Notes: a model not told the origin generated them from the sequence alone. Positions 6,836-15,947 are shown, counted from the first letter of the stretch. The stretch is DNA of 64,000 nucleotides from JAGQPD01 sp020426865 (GCA_041399065.1 JAWKTN010000013.1:1-64000), one strand, 5' to 3'. Program-made: numbers and translations.

Positions 6836-8341
6836 ATGCGACATTCCGTTCTCTTTTTGATTTGCATCGTCCTGCAACCTGCCCATGCCGGCGAACGTCC
6901 GAATTTCATCCTGTTTATCGCCGACGATGTCAGCTGGAATGATTGGGGATGCTACGGGAATCCGGCTGCCCGTACGCCGAACATCGACGCGCTGGCTGCC
7001 GACGGTATGCGGTGCAGCAATTTTTATCTCACCGCCAGCAGTTGTAGCCCCAGCCGCTGTAGCATCATTACCGGCCGCTATCCCCACAATAACGGAGAAG
7101 CTTGCGAGTTGCATCGGCCATTGCCGAGTCACTTGACCAAGTTCCCGCAGCGGTTGAAGGAGGCCGGGTACTTTACGGCGCTTGCGGGAAAAGATCATAT
7201 GCCGCAGCGTTCGCCACACGAAGACGATGTCTGGAGTCTAAAAAAGGGGGGCACGGTTCCTGGCAATTCTGGTGGCGAAGGGCATTGGTTGGATGTCGTG
7301 CGTGCGCGTCCAAAGGACCAGCCGTTCTTTTTCTGGTTTGCGTCACTCGACGCCCATCGCGATTGGGACGCAGACCGGCAGTGGGATGCCGAGCGGTATG
7401 GTCCCAAACATCGCCCGGAAAACGTTGTCGTCCCGCCGTTTCTGCTGGATGACTCCGTGACTCGCCAAGACCTTGCTTCGTACTACAACGAGATCACTCG
7501 TTTCGACTATTATGTCGGTCAAGTTATCGAGGAACTCCGGCGACAGGAAGTACTCGATGACACCGTGATCCTGATACTGGCAGACAACGGTCGATGTTTT
7601 CCGCGGGCCAAGACTCGCTTGCACGATCCCGGCATGAAGTCGCCGTTAGTCATCCACTGGCCAAACGGACTCGCCTCCAACAACGTGAATTGCACTCAGC
7701 TGATAAGTGCCATTGACCTATGTCCTACGATTTTGAGCCTTGCGGAGGTGGCCGTGCCCGGTAGCGTCCAGGGGATCAGCTTAGGGCCGGTACTGACAAG
7801 GAATCTCGAAGGTGGTGAACTGGCGCGCCGGTATGCATTTTCCGAGCACAACTGGCACGATTATCAGGCTCATGGCCGCGCGGTGCGCACCGCCGACGGC
7901 TTTCTGTATGTCCGCAATGCACGGCCAGAAATGGGTTGGCTCGGCCCGGCTGACTCGATCTCGTCCCCATCCCATGTGTCGCTCCGAGAAAAGCTAAAGG
8001 AAAACGCCGAATCGTTGACGGCCGAGCAACGAGATACGTTTGTAGAGCCGCGACCTTCTGAAGAGTTGTACTTCACACCGGATGACCCTCATCAAATCCG
8101 AAACCTCATTCAGGACGTTCGCCACGCGAGTACGCTGGAAGAGTTGCGAGGCACAATGAACAGATGGCAGGACGAAACGGGCGATAGCGTACCGGAAGAT
8201 TTGTCGCCCGATTATTTTGATCGCTTGGGAGGATACCTCGATTCGGCCACCGGCCAGCGAATTCAAGGAGAGCGAGTGTTGGGAACGCCACCGGGTGCGG
8301 ACCGCCGTGCCGATTGGATTGACGCTGCCGGGCCTCGATAG
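6836..8341 (+). CDS. Type I sulfatase (formylglycine-dependent)
   Basis: A 501-residue secreted sulfatase that hydrolyses a sulfate ester, probably on a polysaccharide. Residues 1-18 form a signal peptide (VLFLICIVLQPAHA). PNFILFIADDVSWNDWGCYG supplies the N-terminal metal-binding Asp pair. The signature at residues 68-80 is SSCSPSRCSIITG, with Cys70 of C-x-P-S-R as the residue converted to formylglycine by a maturation enzyme not encoded here. VILILADNGRCF and KSPLVIHWPNG correspond to the downstream metal and substrate strands. The C-terminal region (YFTPDDPHQIRNLIQD) is the usual end-domain block. The length is typical of S1-family sulfatases. It stands alone in a damaged region and its ligand cannot be read from sequence. 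Confidence 0.9.
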   Translation: MRHSVLFLICIVLQPAHAGERPNFILFIADDVSWNDWGCYGNPAARTPNIDALAADGMRCSNFYLTASSCSPSRCSIITGRYPHNNGEACELHRPLPSHLTKFPQRLKEAGYFTALAGKDHMPQRSPHEDDVWSLKKGGTVPGNSGGEGHWLDVVRARPKDQPFFFWFASLDAHRDWDADRQWDAERYGPKHRPENVVVPPFLLDDSVTRQDLASYYNEITRFDYYVGQVIEELRRQEVLDDTVILILADNGRCFPRAKTRLHDPGMKSPLVIHWPNGLASNNVNCTQLISAIDLCPTILSLAEVAVPGSVQGISLGPVLTRNLEGGELARRYAFSEHNWHDYQAHGRAVRTADGFLYVRNARPEMGWLGPADSISSPSHVSLREKLKENAESLTAEQRDTFVEPRPSEELYFTPDDPHQIRNLIQDVRHASTLEELRGTMNRWQDETGDSVPEDLSPDYFDRLGGYLDSATGQRIQGERVLGTPPGADRRADWIDAAGPR

Positions 8342-8583
8342 AAATTCCAATCAAAGGCTCGAAGTTTGGCGAACGGAGGCCAATACCTCGAACCGCATAG
8401 TATTCACTACAGGTGACCGCTCGCGCTACCGCCTACAACCGTGGTTGCTTCGTCAGGCAGCACCGCCATTCGTCGCGGAATTCGCCGATTCTGTGTAATT
8501 CACTTGGGTCGCTGATAAGATCACTGAAATCCCGCGGTTGGGAGATTCCTGTTTTCTTATCAGAACAGACGGAGAGGCGGAGT
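8342..8583. other. Intergenic with a dispersed RFEVL micro-repeat
   Basis: The minus strand at 8382-8394 carries the 13-mer GGTTCGAGGTATT, found at three other places in the window. Its local reading is NTMRFEVLA. No gene is otherwise recognisable. Confidence 0.4.
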
Positions 8584-9229
8584 ATGAACAACATGGAACA
8601 ACGGAACGATCCCCTTGCGATCAATGTGGTTATGGCATTTGTTCTGCTCATCTTGCTTGGTCATACAGGCCTTGCCGCGACGCGTGCCAACGGTGGCACT
8701 GGCAACAGTGTGTTGGACACGGGCCGTGCGGGCGAGGCGGACGAGCTGGTTTCCGAGGCGTTGCAGCGCGAGGTCTACGGATTGCAGGTAGAACGGTGTG
8801 AATTGCTGCAAGGGGCATTGGAGAAGGACGCCAGTCACGACGCGGCCCGATGGCATTCGGGGCAGGTGCAACGTAGTGATGACCGGCCGTCAATGGAAAG
8901 AGATTGCCAGCGAGTTGAACAGCCGAGTCATGGAAGTGTTGTGTGCTGTTAGCGGCGAAAAGCCCATTCGTTACGTTTCATTCAATCGCGAAGTGTATGT
9001 GCCTGATCCAACTCAATCGGCGAGCAGCGTGGCGAACAGTGCGTTTGCGCCGTTGTCGTCTGCGGCCTCGCAGCCTTCCTATCACATGGACTGCCTCGCA
9101 GCGGGGACGACGGTGTGGACGGACCGAGGCCCGCTCGCTATTGAGAAGGTTGAGTCTGGAGACCTTGTATTGTCACAGCATCCGGAGACGGGTGAGTTGG
9201 CCTACAAGCCAGTGGAATACTCAAAGTAG
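8584..9229 (+). pseudogene. Hint (intein-like) domain protein, frameshifted and truncated
   Basis: The start MNNMEQRNDPLAINVVMAFV with VLLILLGHTGLA is a signal-anchor. It is followed by DELVSEALQREVYGL, LQGALEKDASHDAARWHSGQ, typical of planctomycete secreted proteins with repeated TPR-like helices before a Hint domain. Around 8875 the reading changes frame to KEIASELNSRVMEV and then HMDCLAAGTTVWTDRGPLAI EKVESGDLVLSQHPETGELA. That is the Hint N-terminal half with the reactive Cys after HMD. The frame ends at EYSK-stop, which lies inside the 24-bp repeat at 9215-9238, so the C-terminal HN half of Hint is gone. Much of the central region is also missing. Confidence 0.65.
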
Positions 9230-9238
9230 GGTGTCTGA
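9215..9238 (+). repeat. 24-bp dispersed repeat, copy 2
   Basis: Identical to 3662-3685. It provides the premature stop (TAG at 9227-9229) of the Hint protein remnant, so it again marks a gene breakpoint. Confidence 0.75.
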
Positions 9239-9329
9239 TACTCGTCCTGTCATCGTTCTGGCTAATTGTAGCGCACGGGTGCCGCCCAACGCGCCTTCGG
9301 TCCAGCTGTAGCGCTCCGGTGTCACACTC

Positions 9330-9517
9330 GGCCCCCTCGCCGGCTTGTCCGGCAGGAGCCACAGTTTGAAAGCTGGGGCGCCAATCGTTGTCACACCCGC
9401 ATTGGCCGAGGCGGTCGCCGCCGCAGGCGGCAGCCGCCTGCGGCCGGGGTGGTGAAGTCGCGGAACCGCTTAGCCAACCAAACTGTGGCTCCTGCCGGGC
9501 AAGCCGGCGAGGGGGCC
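9330..9517. repeat. 188-bp element with 39-bp inverted repeats
   Basis: The left arm 9330-9368 (GGCCCCCTCGCCGGCTTG... to ...CCACAGTTTG) and the right arm 9479-9517 are reverse complements at 38 of 39 positions. The 110-bp centre contains a further GC-rich palindrome (CCGCAGGCGGCAGCCGCCTG around 9421-9440). There is no coding potential inside. It looks like a small non-autonomous inverted-repeat element or a large hairpin. It sits directly downstream of the broken Hint gene. No target-site duplication was obvious. Confidence 0.7.
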
Positions 9518-9600
9518 AAGGAACAACACAATGGTAATCCCGTTGTGCCATTCGCGCCTAGATGCACGAACTCGCGGCTATTGCCAACTTGCTATGCCGT

Positions 9601-9758
9601 ATGTGTGTCGGCCCTCCGGGCCTGGGCGCGGGGGAGCACGCCGCCGGTGGCTTCGCCACCGGCAGAGGTTGTGGCGTCACAACCCCTGCCGGGCCGGAAG
9701 GGCCCGGTTTCCGCCGCCCCCCTGCCCCCAGGGCCGAAGGCCCGACACAAGTGTGTTA
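9601..9758 (+). repeat. REP-like hairpin cluster, copy I
   Basis: A series of short GC-rich hairpins with three-base loops: GCCGGTGGC-TTC-GCCACCGGC, then GGGCC-GAA-GGCCC near 9731-9743, plus CCGGGCC..GGAAGGGCCCGG. The last 35 bases (9724-9758, ending CGACACAAGTGTGTTA) are repeated exactly at 63966-64000. A diverged copy lies on the minus strand near 41430-41530. The structure fits a REP/BIME element, and REP-type transposase remnants occur in the same region. Confidence 0.7.
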
Positions 9759-9775
9759 CGGTCCAGTGAGTTGAA

Positions 9776-10316
9776 TTTCACACGCGACACGGACAGTTCC
9801 AACTTGACCGGGGCCGCGATCTTTGTCGCGACGCGCGAGGACGTGACCATGCCCTTCGATACTGCCACACGATTGCCGGACGCAGTCAATGGCCCGGCAA
9901 GGACGATTGCCACGTCGATGCCGAGTATCTTACCGGACGGGCTGACGTTGTTCTTTTCGTCAGAACGTCCTGGAGGGTGTGGCGATGAGGAACTCTGGAC
10001 GTCAACTCGCTTAAGCAAGGATTCACCGTGGCGTGAGGCTGTGCATTTAGGCCCGGAAATAAATACGCCGGACATTGAATTGAGCCCGAGCATCTCCTTC
10101 GATGGTTCGACGTTCTTCTTCGGTCGCTCCCAGCTTGTGTCCCCTTCAACACCCGGAGAAGTCATTGCCGGGTCTGGGCAGATCTGGACGATGTCGGCCA
10201 GACCTGTTCCCGAACCCTCCAGCATGCTACTTGCGGTAATGACCGTCTCCATGTTGACGATGAGGTGTCGCATCAACGTGTCACTCGGTGCATCAAGAAG
10301 CGGTGAGTGCAACTGA
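9776..10316 (+). pseudogene. PD40 (WD40-like) protein with PEP-CTERM tail, 5'-truncated
   Basis: The frame reads FTRDTDSSNLTGAAIFVATR, then PSILPDGLTLFFSSERPGGC GDEELWTSTRLSKDSPW and EINTPDIELSPSISFDGSTF. These are two consecutive PD40 beta-propeller blades (S.DG..lyF.S.R.GG.G..DlW...R). The C-terminus is VPEPSSMLLAVMTVSMLTMR, a PEP motif, hydrophobic stretch and Arg, as in PEP-CTERM sorting signals. Full-length relatives have four or more blades and a signal peptide. Here the frame merges upstream into the REP-like element at ~9760 with no signal peptide, so the 5' part was probably lost. The first internal ATG is 9849. Confidence 0.6.
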
Positions 10317-10455
10317 ACGACAGGATTCACATACTGTATGGTTCGAGGTATTGCCAGGGAGGTTGCCGACACTTGGGCTTGTTGAGTGTTCCGGGCGAGT
10401 AGGCGGGGGCGGGGGCTATCATTGCCGGACTTCTGGCCCCTTCGGGCCTGGGCGT
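10317..10455. repeat. RFEVL micro-repeat and REP-like hairpin
   Basis: The 13-mer GGTTCGAGGTATT is at 10340-10352, within a longer reading HTVWFEVLPG that resembles HTVRFEVLTG in the gene at 48265-49095. A hairpin GGCCC-CTTC-GGGCC follows at about 10434-10449. Both appear to be debris of dispersed repeats between the PD40 remnant and the next gene. Confidence 0.5.
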
Positions 10456-11139
10456 TTAGCTGCCAAGCACCACGCTGAAATACCACATCCCGCCGATTGC
10501 GATCGCCAGCAGTACGATCGATATGATCAGGATGCGTGGTGTCAATTCGTGGTCGTTTGCGGTTTGGGGCTCGCTGCCACTGCCAAAGTCGTGTTCGCAG
10601 TTGGTGCAGAGTCGACAAAATCGTGGCGAGAACGGCTCGTCGCAGATCTCACACAACAGATGGATTTCGAGATCCGAAGGAGCATCTTCATCAAAATCTC
10701 CTTCCTGATGGTCCGCCAACGGGAAGTCGCCCCCTGCGGTGTGGCAGATAGGACACATTGTCATCCGCCGAGTCCCACACGCTGGACATGTGGGCCATTC
10801 TTCCCAATGCGATGGTTCCGTATCGGTTTCGTCCCATTTGTCCTCCCCCAATAGCGAAATGTCGACCAGCTCACTGGGGGCCGCGAGAATATGACGTTCG
10901 AAGGAGAGTGCAATCCGACGCGCCACTTCAGCATCGGAACTCGATACCCATACTTCGACCTCTGACGACTGGCCAACATAATCCGTGGCGTGGATCGATT
11001 CGCCACTCAGCCGCGCCGCGATGTTATACTCTTCCAACAGCGACTTCAGCAAATGAGCATGCCCGGGTTGCGTGGCACGATAGATGACGGTTGGCGCTTG
11101 ATCCATTTCAAAGTTGCGGCTGTCTGTTTGATCGGTCAT
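10456..11139 (-). CDS. DUF2007/zinc-ribbon membrane protein
   Basis: The 227-residue product begins with a DUF2007-like domain (TVIYRATQPGHAHLLKSLLE EYNIAARLSGE, then VEVWVSSSDAEVARRIAL), the putative signal-transducing ferredoxin-like fold. A cysteine-rich part follows, with CPACGTRRMTMCPICH and later CEICDEPFSPRFCRLCTNC: two or three zinc-ribbon CxxC pairs. A single C-terminal transmembrane helix (ILIISIVLLAIAIGGMWYFS) anchors it, so the domains are probably cytoplasmic and tail-anchored. The start at 11139 (MTDQTDSR) is preferred. An ATG six codons earlier at 11157 is possible. Its function is not known. Confidence 0.65.
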   Translation of the reverse strand: MTDQTDSRNFEMDQAPTVIYRATQPGHAHLLKSLLEEYNIAARLSGESIHATDYVGQSSEVEVWVSSSDAEVARRIALSFERHILAAPSELVDISLLGEDKWDETDTEPSHWEEWPTCPACGTRRMTMCPICHTAGGDFPLADHQEGDFDEDAPSDLEIHLLCEICDEPFSPRFCRLCTNCEHDFGSGSEPQTANDHELTPRILIISIVLLAIAIGGMWYFSVVLGS

Positions 11140-11191
11140 GATAAACGCGTCGTGCAAGGTGCGAATCTAATGCAAAACAAAGTGTAGTCGG

Positions 11192-14100
11192 ATGAGCGGT
11201 TTCATGGAACGCCCTGTTTTTCTTTCCGTGTTGTTTGTTCTGGGGATTGCTCCTTCCACTTTGGCCCAGACCAATAATGTCGATGACGTAGCATCAAAGG
11301 CGGGTAACGAACAGGTTGCGGAGATCATGCGCACCTTCGCCCCACGGGGTGTCCAGTCGGACGGTTCAGAGCCGACTGATCCGGCGACAGCACGGCAAAT
11401 GTTCCACCTGGACGCAGGGCTTACCGTCGACTTGGTGGCCAGCGAGCCCGATGTTTCTCAACCATTGTTCGTCACGTGGGACAGTCGAGGCCGCATGTGG
11501 GTTGTGCAGTATCGCCAATACCAATATCCGGCCGGTTTAAAGGTGGTTCGCTACGACCAACATCTGCGCGCCGTCTTCGACAAAGTGCCCGAACCACCGC
11601 CGCGAGGCGTCCGCGGGGCCGACAAGATCACCGTGCTGGAGGATCGCGACCACGATGGCACTTACGAACATCATCACAATGTGATCACCGGGCTGAATAT
11701 TGCCACGTCGGTCCAGCTTGGACGCGGCGGGATCTGGGTATTGAATCCTCCGTATCTGCTGTTCTATCCTGACGCCGATCAGGACGATGTACCAGACGGT
11801 GACCCAGAAGTACATTTATCGGGCTTTGGACTGGAGGATACGCATTCGGTCGCCAACAGCTTGATGTGGGGGCCTGACGGATGGTTGTATGGGGCCAATG
11901 GAAGCACGACAACAGGCACTGTCAGCTCGCAGGTCACCAAAGGCGTCAGTTTTCAAGGTCAGTGCATTTGGCGATATCATCCTGACACAAAAGTATTTGA
12001 AATCTATGCCGAAGGCGGTGGCAATACATTCAGCCTGGACATCGATGCTCAGGGGCGAGTGTTTTCGGGAACCAACGGTGGCGGGACCCGAGGCTTTTAC
12101 TATCCGCAAGGTTCCTACTCGTCCAAGAATTGGGGCAAGCATGGTCCACTGACGAATCCCTATGCATTTGGTTTTTTGGAGCAAATGCGATCACAGGGGG
12201 ATGAGCGTCGGTTCCCACAGGCCATGCTGGTGTACGACGGTGGCCTGTTGCCGGAACGCTTTGCGGGCAATATCATCGCTCCCAACGCCATGCATAATCT
12301 GATCTGGCATAGCCAACGATTGCCCGATGGCTCGACGTTTCAGACAATCGATCAAGCCAACCTGCTGGAAACCTCCGATCGTTGGTTTCGGCCAGTCTAT
12401 GCGGGAGTTGGACCCGATGGTGCCATTTACGTGGCCGATTGGTACGATACGCGTCTGAGCCACGTCAGTCCGCTGGACGACTGGCACAAAGAAAGCGGAC
12501 GTGTTTATCGAATTCGTCCCAGTGGCCAAGTGCCGGTGTATTCTGCGGGCGATCTCAGTCGTCAATCGGTGGACTCGCTGATCGAATTGTTTGCACATCG
12601 CAATAAATGGGTGCGCTGGCGGGCAATGTTGGAGCTGGGGTGGCGCGGCAATGGCTCGCATGTAGACGAGTTGTCATCGCTGGTGGATCGTGGGTCGCTC
12701 GAGTCGCTTTGGTGCCTGCATTTGATGAGCGAGTTATCGGGGATTCGCGCAGCGAAGTGGATTGAAAGCGAAAGTCCGGACATTCGCCGATGGACCGTAC
12801 GTTTAATCGGGGATCGTGCGCCGTATCAGCGCGACCTTGCGACAGAACTCAGCAGTCAAGGTGGTGCCCGTCAAGCGGCGTGGGACGATTCGTTGGCATA
12901 CGAGGCGATGATTCGCCAGTCGGAAATCGAACGAGATCTAGGAGTCCGCGAACAACTTGCGGCAACGGCTAAACGGGTACCCACACAGGTTGCACTGCCA
13001 GTCATCCGAAACTTGATTTCGTTTGATCAGGATGCGATCGATCCCCATCAACCGCTGATGTTGTGGTGGGCCGTGGAAGCCCATTGCAGCGATTGGGAGC
13101 AACTTGAACATTGGCTTCAGGACCGCCAGCTTTGGGTGCAGCGGATTTTTCGCGAAGTGATCGTCCAACGATTGATGCGTCGCTATGCCAGCGAAACGAC
13201 GGCCCCAAGTTTGGCGTACTGTTCACGGTTAATGGAATTGGCGCCAGACGACCTGTCGCGAGATTCATTGATTGCGGGTTTGAATGCCGCATTTCAAGGA
13301 CGGACGCTGCCGCCACTTCCGGATGTGCTTTCCGCGGCGCTGAACAAATACCGCGAATCGCGTGGGAATTCCGGGGTTGCTTTGGCACTTCGGCAGGGCG
13401 ATCCAGCGGCCGTCGCGCCAGCCTTGGCGGCACTCCGCGACAATAACGTTGACGCCGGCACTCGGATCGAGCTGGCCAATGCCTTCGGCCAGGTACCGCA
13501 TCCGGAAGCGATCGATGTGCTGCTACAATTGGCGACGGGAGGAGCATCAGATGAGCCGGCATTACAGCGCGTCGCAATCGCCGCGCTGGCGATTTACGAT
13601 GATCCGCGAATTCCGCAGCGATTGACATCGGCCTTCGATCAACAGATTTCTGCGGAACACAACCTGCGTGATACGGCGTGTCGCACCTTGGCAACACGGC
13701 CACAATGGGCACAAGCATTGTGTCGCGAAGTATTGCAGTGGCGGTTGAAGGTCCGTGACGTACCGGCGGACGTTGTGCAACAACTGCGCGCGCACACCGA
13801 CAGCAACACTGTCGTGGCTGTCGAAAAGGCGTTCGGAAAGCCTGTAGCAATTTCTTCGCCCGAGAAGGTTGCGGCGATGGCGCGATGGCTGGAGGTCGCT
13901 ACGAAACGGGAGGGGGTCATCGAAGTGGGCGAAGCGTTATTTGCCAAGCACTGTGCAACGTGTCATCAGCTGTTCGGCAAGGGCGAGACCATCGGTCCCG
14001 CACTCGATGGCTACGATCGCGGTAATCCCAGATTCTGGCTGACGGCGATTGTTGCACCCAGCATTGAAATTCGCGAGGGTTTCCAGTCGTATCGCGCAAC

Positions 14101-14323
14101 GATGGACGACGGCCGGATTATCGTTGGGATGATTGCCGACCAAGGTCCATCAACCGTGACGATCCGCACCGCGGAAAATGCGCGTATCGTGCTCGATCGT
14201 GATCACGTCGAAGAACTGACTGCCATGAGCACTTCGCTGATGCCCGAGGATCTGCTCAAGGACTTTTCCGATCAGCAACTGCAGGCTCTGATCGCTTACG
14301 TGTCGCAGGGAGCACGGAGGTAA
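11192..14323 (+). CDS. PVC-type membrane-bound dehydrogenase with HEAT and cytochrome c domains (fused)
   Basis: A 1043-residue exported protein, with a signal peptide in residues 5-26 (VFLSVLFVLGIAPSTLA). Residues ~70-440 form the planctomycete membrane-bound dehydrogenase beta-propeller (LFVTWDSRGRMWVVQYRQYQ; DKITVLEDRDHDGTYEHHHN; WGPDGWLYGANG; GPDGAIYVADWYDTRLSHVS). Residues ~470-880 are HEAT-like helical repeats. Residues ~905-1043 are the planctomycete haem-binding domain, with CATCH near 921 and the characteristic IGPALDG ... SIEIREGFQSY ... LMPEDLLKDFSDQQLQALIA. It probably oxidises a sugar or alcohol and passes electrons through the C-terminal haem. A later ATG at 11204 would equally give a signal peptide. 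It differs from 16691-21311, where the same domains are split into two genes. Confidence 0.85.
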   Translation: MSGFMERPVFLSVLFVLGIAPSTLAQTNNVDDVASKAGNEQVAEIMRTFAPRGVQSDGSEPTDPATARQMFHLDAGLTVDLVASEPDVSQPLFVTWDSRGRMWVVQYRQYQYPAGLKVVRYDQHLRAVFDKVPEPPPRGVRGADKITVLEDRDHDGTYEHHHNVITGLNIATSVQLGRGGIWVLNPPYLLFYPDADQDDVPDGDPEVHLSGFGLEDTHSVANSLMWGPDGWLYGANGSTTTGTVSSQVTKGVSFQGQCIWRYHPDTKVFEIYAEGGGNTFSLDIDAQGRVFSGTNGGGTRGFYYPQGSYSSKNWGKHGPLTNPYAFGFLEQMRSQGDERRFPQAMLVYDGGLLPERFAGNIIAPNAMHNLIWHSQRLPDGSTFQTIDQANLLETSDRWFRPVYAGVGPDGAIYVADWYDTRLSHVSPLDDWHKESGRVYRIRPSGQVPVYSAGDLSRQSVDSLIELFAHRNKWVRWRAMLELGWRGNGSHVDELSSLVDRGSLESLWCLHLMSELSGIRAAKWIESESPDIRRWTVRLIGDRAPYQRDLATELSSQGGARQAAWDDSLAYEAMIRQSEIERDLGVREQLAATAKRVPTQVALPVIRNLISFDQDAIDPHQPLMLWWAVEAHCSDWEQLEHWLQDRQLWVQRIFREVIVQRLMRRYASETTAPSLAYCSRLMELAPDDLSRDSLIAGLNAAFQGRTLPPLPDVLSAALNKYRESRGNSGVALALRQGDPAAVAPALAALRDNNVDAGTRIELANAFGQVPHPEAIDVLLQLATGGASDEPALQRVAIAALAIYDDPRIPQRLTSAFDQQISAEHNLRDTACRTLATRPQWAQALCREVLQWRLKVRDVPADVVQQLRAHTDSNTVVAVEKAFGKPVAISSPEKVAAMARWLEVATKREGVIEVGEALFAKHCATCHQLFGKGETIGPALDGYDRGNPRFWLTAIVAPSIEIREGFQSYRATMDDGRIIVGMIADQGPSTVTIRTAENARIVLDRDHVEELTAMSTSLMPEDLLKDFSDQQLQALIAYVSQGARR

Positions 14324-14331
14324 CGCAATGT

Positions 14332-14371
14332 TCCCAATGTCACACAGCTGCCTCCCAGTGTCACACAGCTG
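14332..14371 (+). repeat. Two 19-bp direct repeats after the dehydrogenase gene
   Basis: TCCCARTGTCACACAGCTG occurs at 14332-14350 and 14353-14371 with one mismatch, starting 9 bases after the stop codon. No terminator with a T-tract is seen. The purpose is unknown. Confidence 0.6.
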
Positions 14372-14558
14372 GCCCGGCCACATTCAACAAGCCACCTTCA
14401 ACATTCCCTCGCTGTTCCGACCAAGTCTCCCTGGTGATCGATCGGCGTAATGTGAACTGCGGCAGCGCCGATCGGCACGGCTAGGTGCGCCGATCGGAAT
14501 TGTCTCCCGCGGTGTTGGTCGAATTGGGGTTTACGTGTCGGAGCCCCGTCACACTGCT

Positions 14559-14759
14559 TTAGATCAGTGAGTGCGTGTTCCGCCCACGCTCGGGCGATCG
14601 AGGACGTTGCCAACTGTAGTAGCGGTCTTCCAGAGCCTCCAACTCGCAACGCAGTTCGTGCGAAAAATGCAGGAAGGACTCCAGTCCTACGATCACCCGG
14701 CCGCTGCTGTCGCCACCGGCCAAGACCAATCGCAATTTCGGGGGGGATGATTCACTCAT
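14559..14759 (-). CDS. Small conserved planctomycete protein, unknown function
   Basis: The ATG at 14759 is chosen because caggagagg lies just upstream. The 66-residue product reads MSESSPPKLRLVLAGGDSSG then RVIVGLESFLHFSHELRCEL EALEDRY. It resembles a small soluble family I recall from Pirellulales (..gaGRVIV.LE.FL.FS.....eLe.L...w). The C-terminal tail here (SWQRPRSPERGRNTHSLI) is atypical and may be read-through into foreign sequence. No function is known. Confidence 0.45.
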   Translation of the reverse strand: MSESSPPKLRLVLAGGDSSGRVIVGLESFLHFSHELRCELEALEDRYYSWQRPRSPERGRNTHSLI

Positions 14760-15531
14760 GTTCGCCTCTCCTGTGCTGGCCACGTGTTGGTCGCCGGCGG
14801 GCGAGCGAGCCGTGGCGTGCTCCATCGCCAAAAACAACCTGTTGGCAACCAGCCAAGTCGGCTGTTCCGTTCCGACTTGCGTCACTTGCTAATACGTAGA
14901 CGCATGGCAACGGTTCGAGGTTCAGATCGACGAGAAGATTTGCTATCGTCGCTATCATCGCTTCATTTTTCCGCATTGACCTGCTCGCGCATCCTCCCTA
15001 AACTCCGCGACAACCTCCGCTGCGGTCGCCATTTGGCCAGTTACCCATCAGGCGCAGGTGGCGGAGATATGTTACGTCGAATTCCTGGAAAGAAAAAAAG
15101 CAAAAAGCCAGAACCTTTGTTTGACTGGTTCGTATAGCGGTATGCAGGTGTCCTGGGCTGTCTGGGTTTGGATACGGCTGAGGACAGCCGAGGAACATTT
15201 GGCAGCTGGAAAACGGCTGTCGGCAGACTTTTCGCAAACACGATGGATCGTTAACAGCCACACAAAAGGAATTGCATTAAGAAATAGTGGACCGACCAGC
15301 GGCATTTCGTCGATATGCCAAATGCTTGCATTCACAGCACACGAGGTCATCTTTTCTGCTAGGAAAGCCTCCCACACGACACGGAACGCGGTGCTGCTGG
15401 TCGAAGGAACACAAAACTTGTCGAGATGTGATTCCCAGGTCAGCCTAACAAGCGCGGAAAAATTTCGAGTCATGCCAGTCATCGGGGCCGGGTCACGGTC
15501 ATGGCTGGTGCAACCAATGGGGGTTAATGCC
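14760..15531. other. Long intergenic stretch upstream of flgM
   Basis: No gene is convincing on either strand over ~770 bases. Frames that stay open have no recognisable motif and mixed composition. An A-rich tract (GAAAGAAAAAAAGCAAAAAG) lies at about 15090-15110. Confidence 0.4.
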
Positions 15532-15828
15532 ATGCAAATCCAAGGACCTTCTTCTCTTCATGGTGCATCGCGCACAAATCTGGACGCAATTCGTGGTGCA
15601 CAGCGACCGGATTCGGTAGCACCTCAACAGCGTAACGAGGGGCTGCAAGCGGCGGACCAGCTGGACATATCGGCGGAAGCGGAAATGGTCAGTCGGGTGA
15701 GCGAGGCGGCTTCGGCACGAGCGGACCGGATCGCGGAAATTCGTCGACAGATCGAGGCCGGAACGTACGAAACCGAGGCCAAGTTGGAAGTCGCTGTTGG
15801 GCGGCTGTTTGACGAAATCGCTGGCTAA
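15532..15828 (+). CDS. flgM: FlgM-like anti-sigma-28 factor
   Basis: The start at 15532 (MQIQGPSSLHGASRTN) follows a GGGGG tract 8 bases upstream and gives 98 residues, the usual FlgM size. The first half is low-complexity and polar, as expected for an intrinsically disordered anti-sigma factor. The second half (DQLDISAEAEMVSRVSEAAS, then RADRIAEIRRQIEAGTYETE AKLEVAVGRLFDEI) matches the conserved FlgM C-terminal helices that hold sigma-28 (RvaeiR.aIa.GtY.vd...vA..l). It would hold back FliA until the flagellar hook is finished and is then exported. No flagellar genes adjoin it. The same frame extends upstream to 15058, but that part shows no family match. Confidence 0.8.
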   Translation: MQIQGPSSLHGASRTNLDAIRGAQRPDSVAPQQRNEGLQAADQLDISAEAEMVSRVSEAASARADRIAEIRRQIEAGTYETEAKLEVAVGRLFDEIAG

Positions 15829-15911
15829 ATTCGGGATTCCGCCAATCCGTGCGGAGTGAACCGAATTGGGGTATACTTAGAGTCACGCGTTGCCCTGCCG
15901 ATTGGCGGGCT

Positions 15912-15947
15912 GTCGTCCCAGTGGTCGTCCCAGTGGTCGTCCCAGTG
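15912..15947 (+). repeat. Three 12-bp tandem repeats before the Fur gene
   Basis: GTCGTCCCAGTG is repeated three times without mismatch, ending 55 bases before the start of the Fur-family gene. It is too short and regular to be an operator set and is most likely a microsatellite-type expansion. Confidence 0.65.

Noticed and set aside
9677..10618. 313-residue minus-strand frame across the PD40 remnant and REP elements
   Set aside because: Spans unrelated repeats and the antisense of a real coding fragment; low-complexity composition.
13002..13850. 282-residue minus-strand frame inside the dehydrogenase gene
   Set aside because: Arg/Pro/Ala-rich antisense shadow in a well-supported gene.
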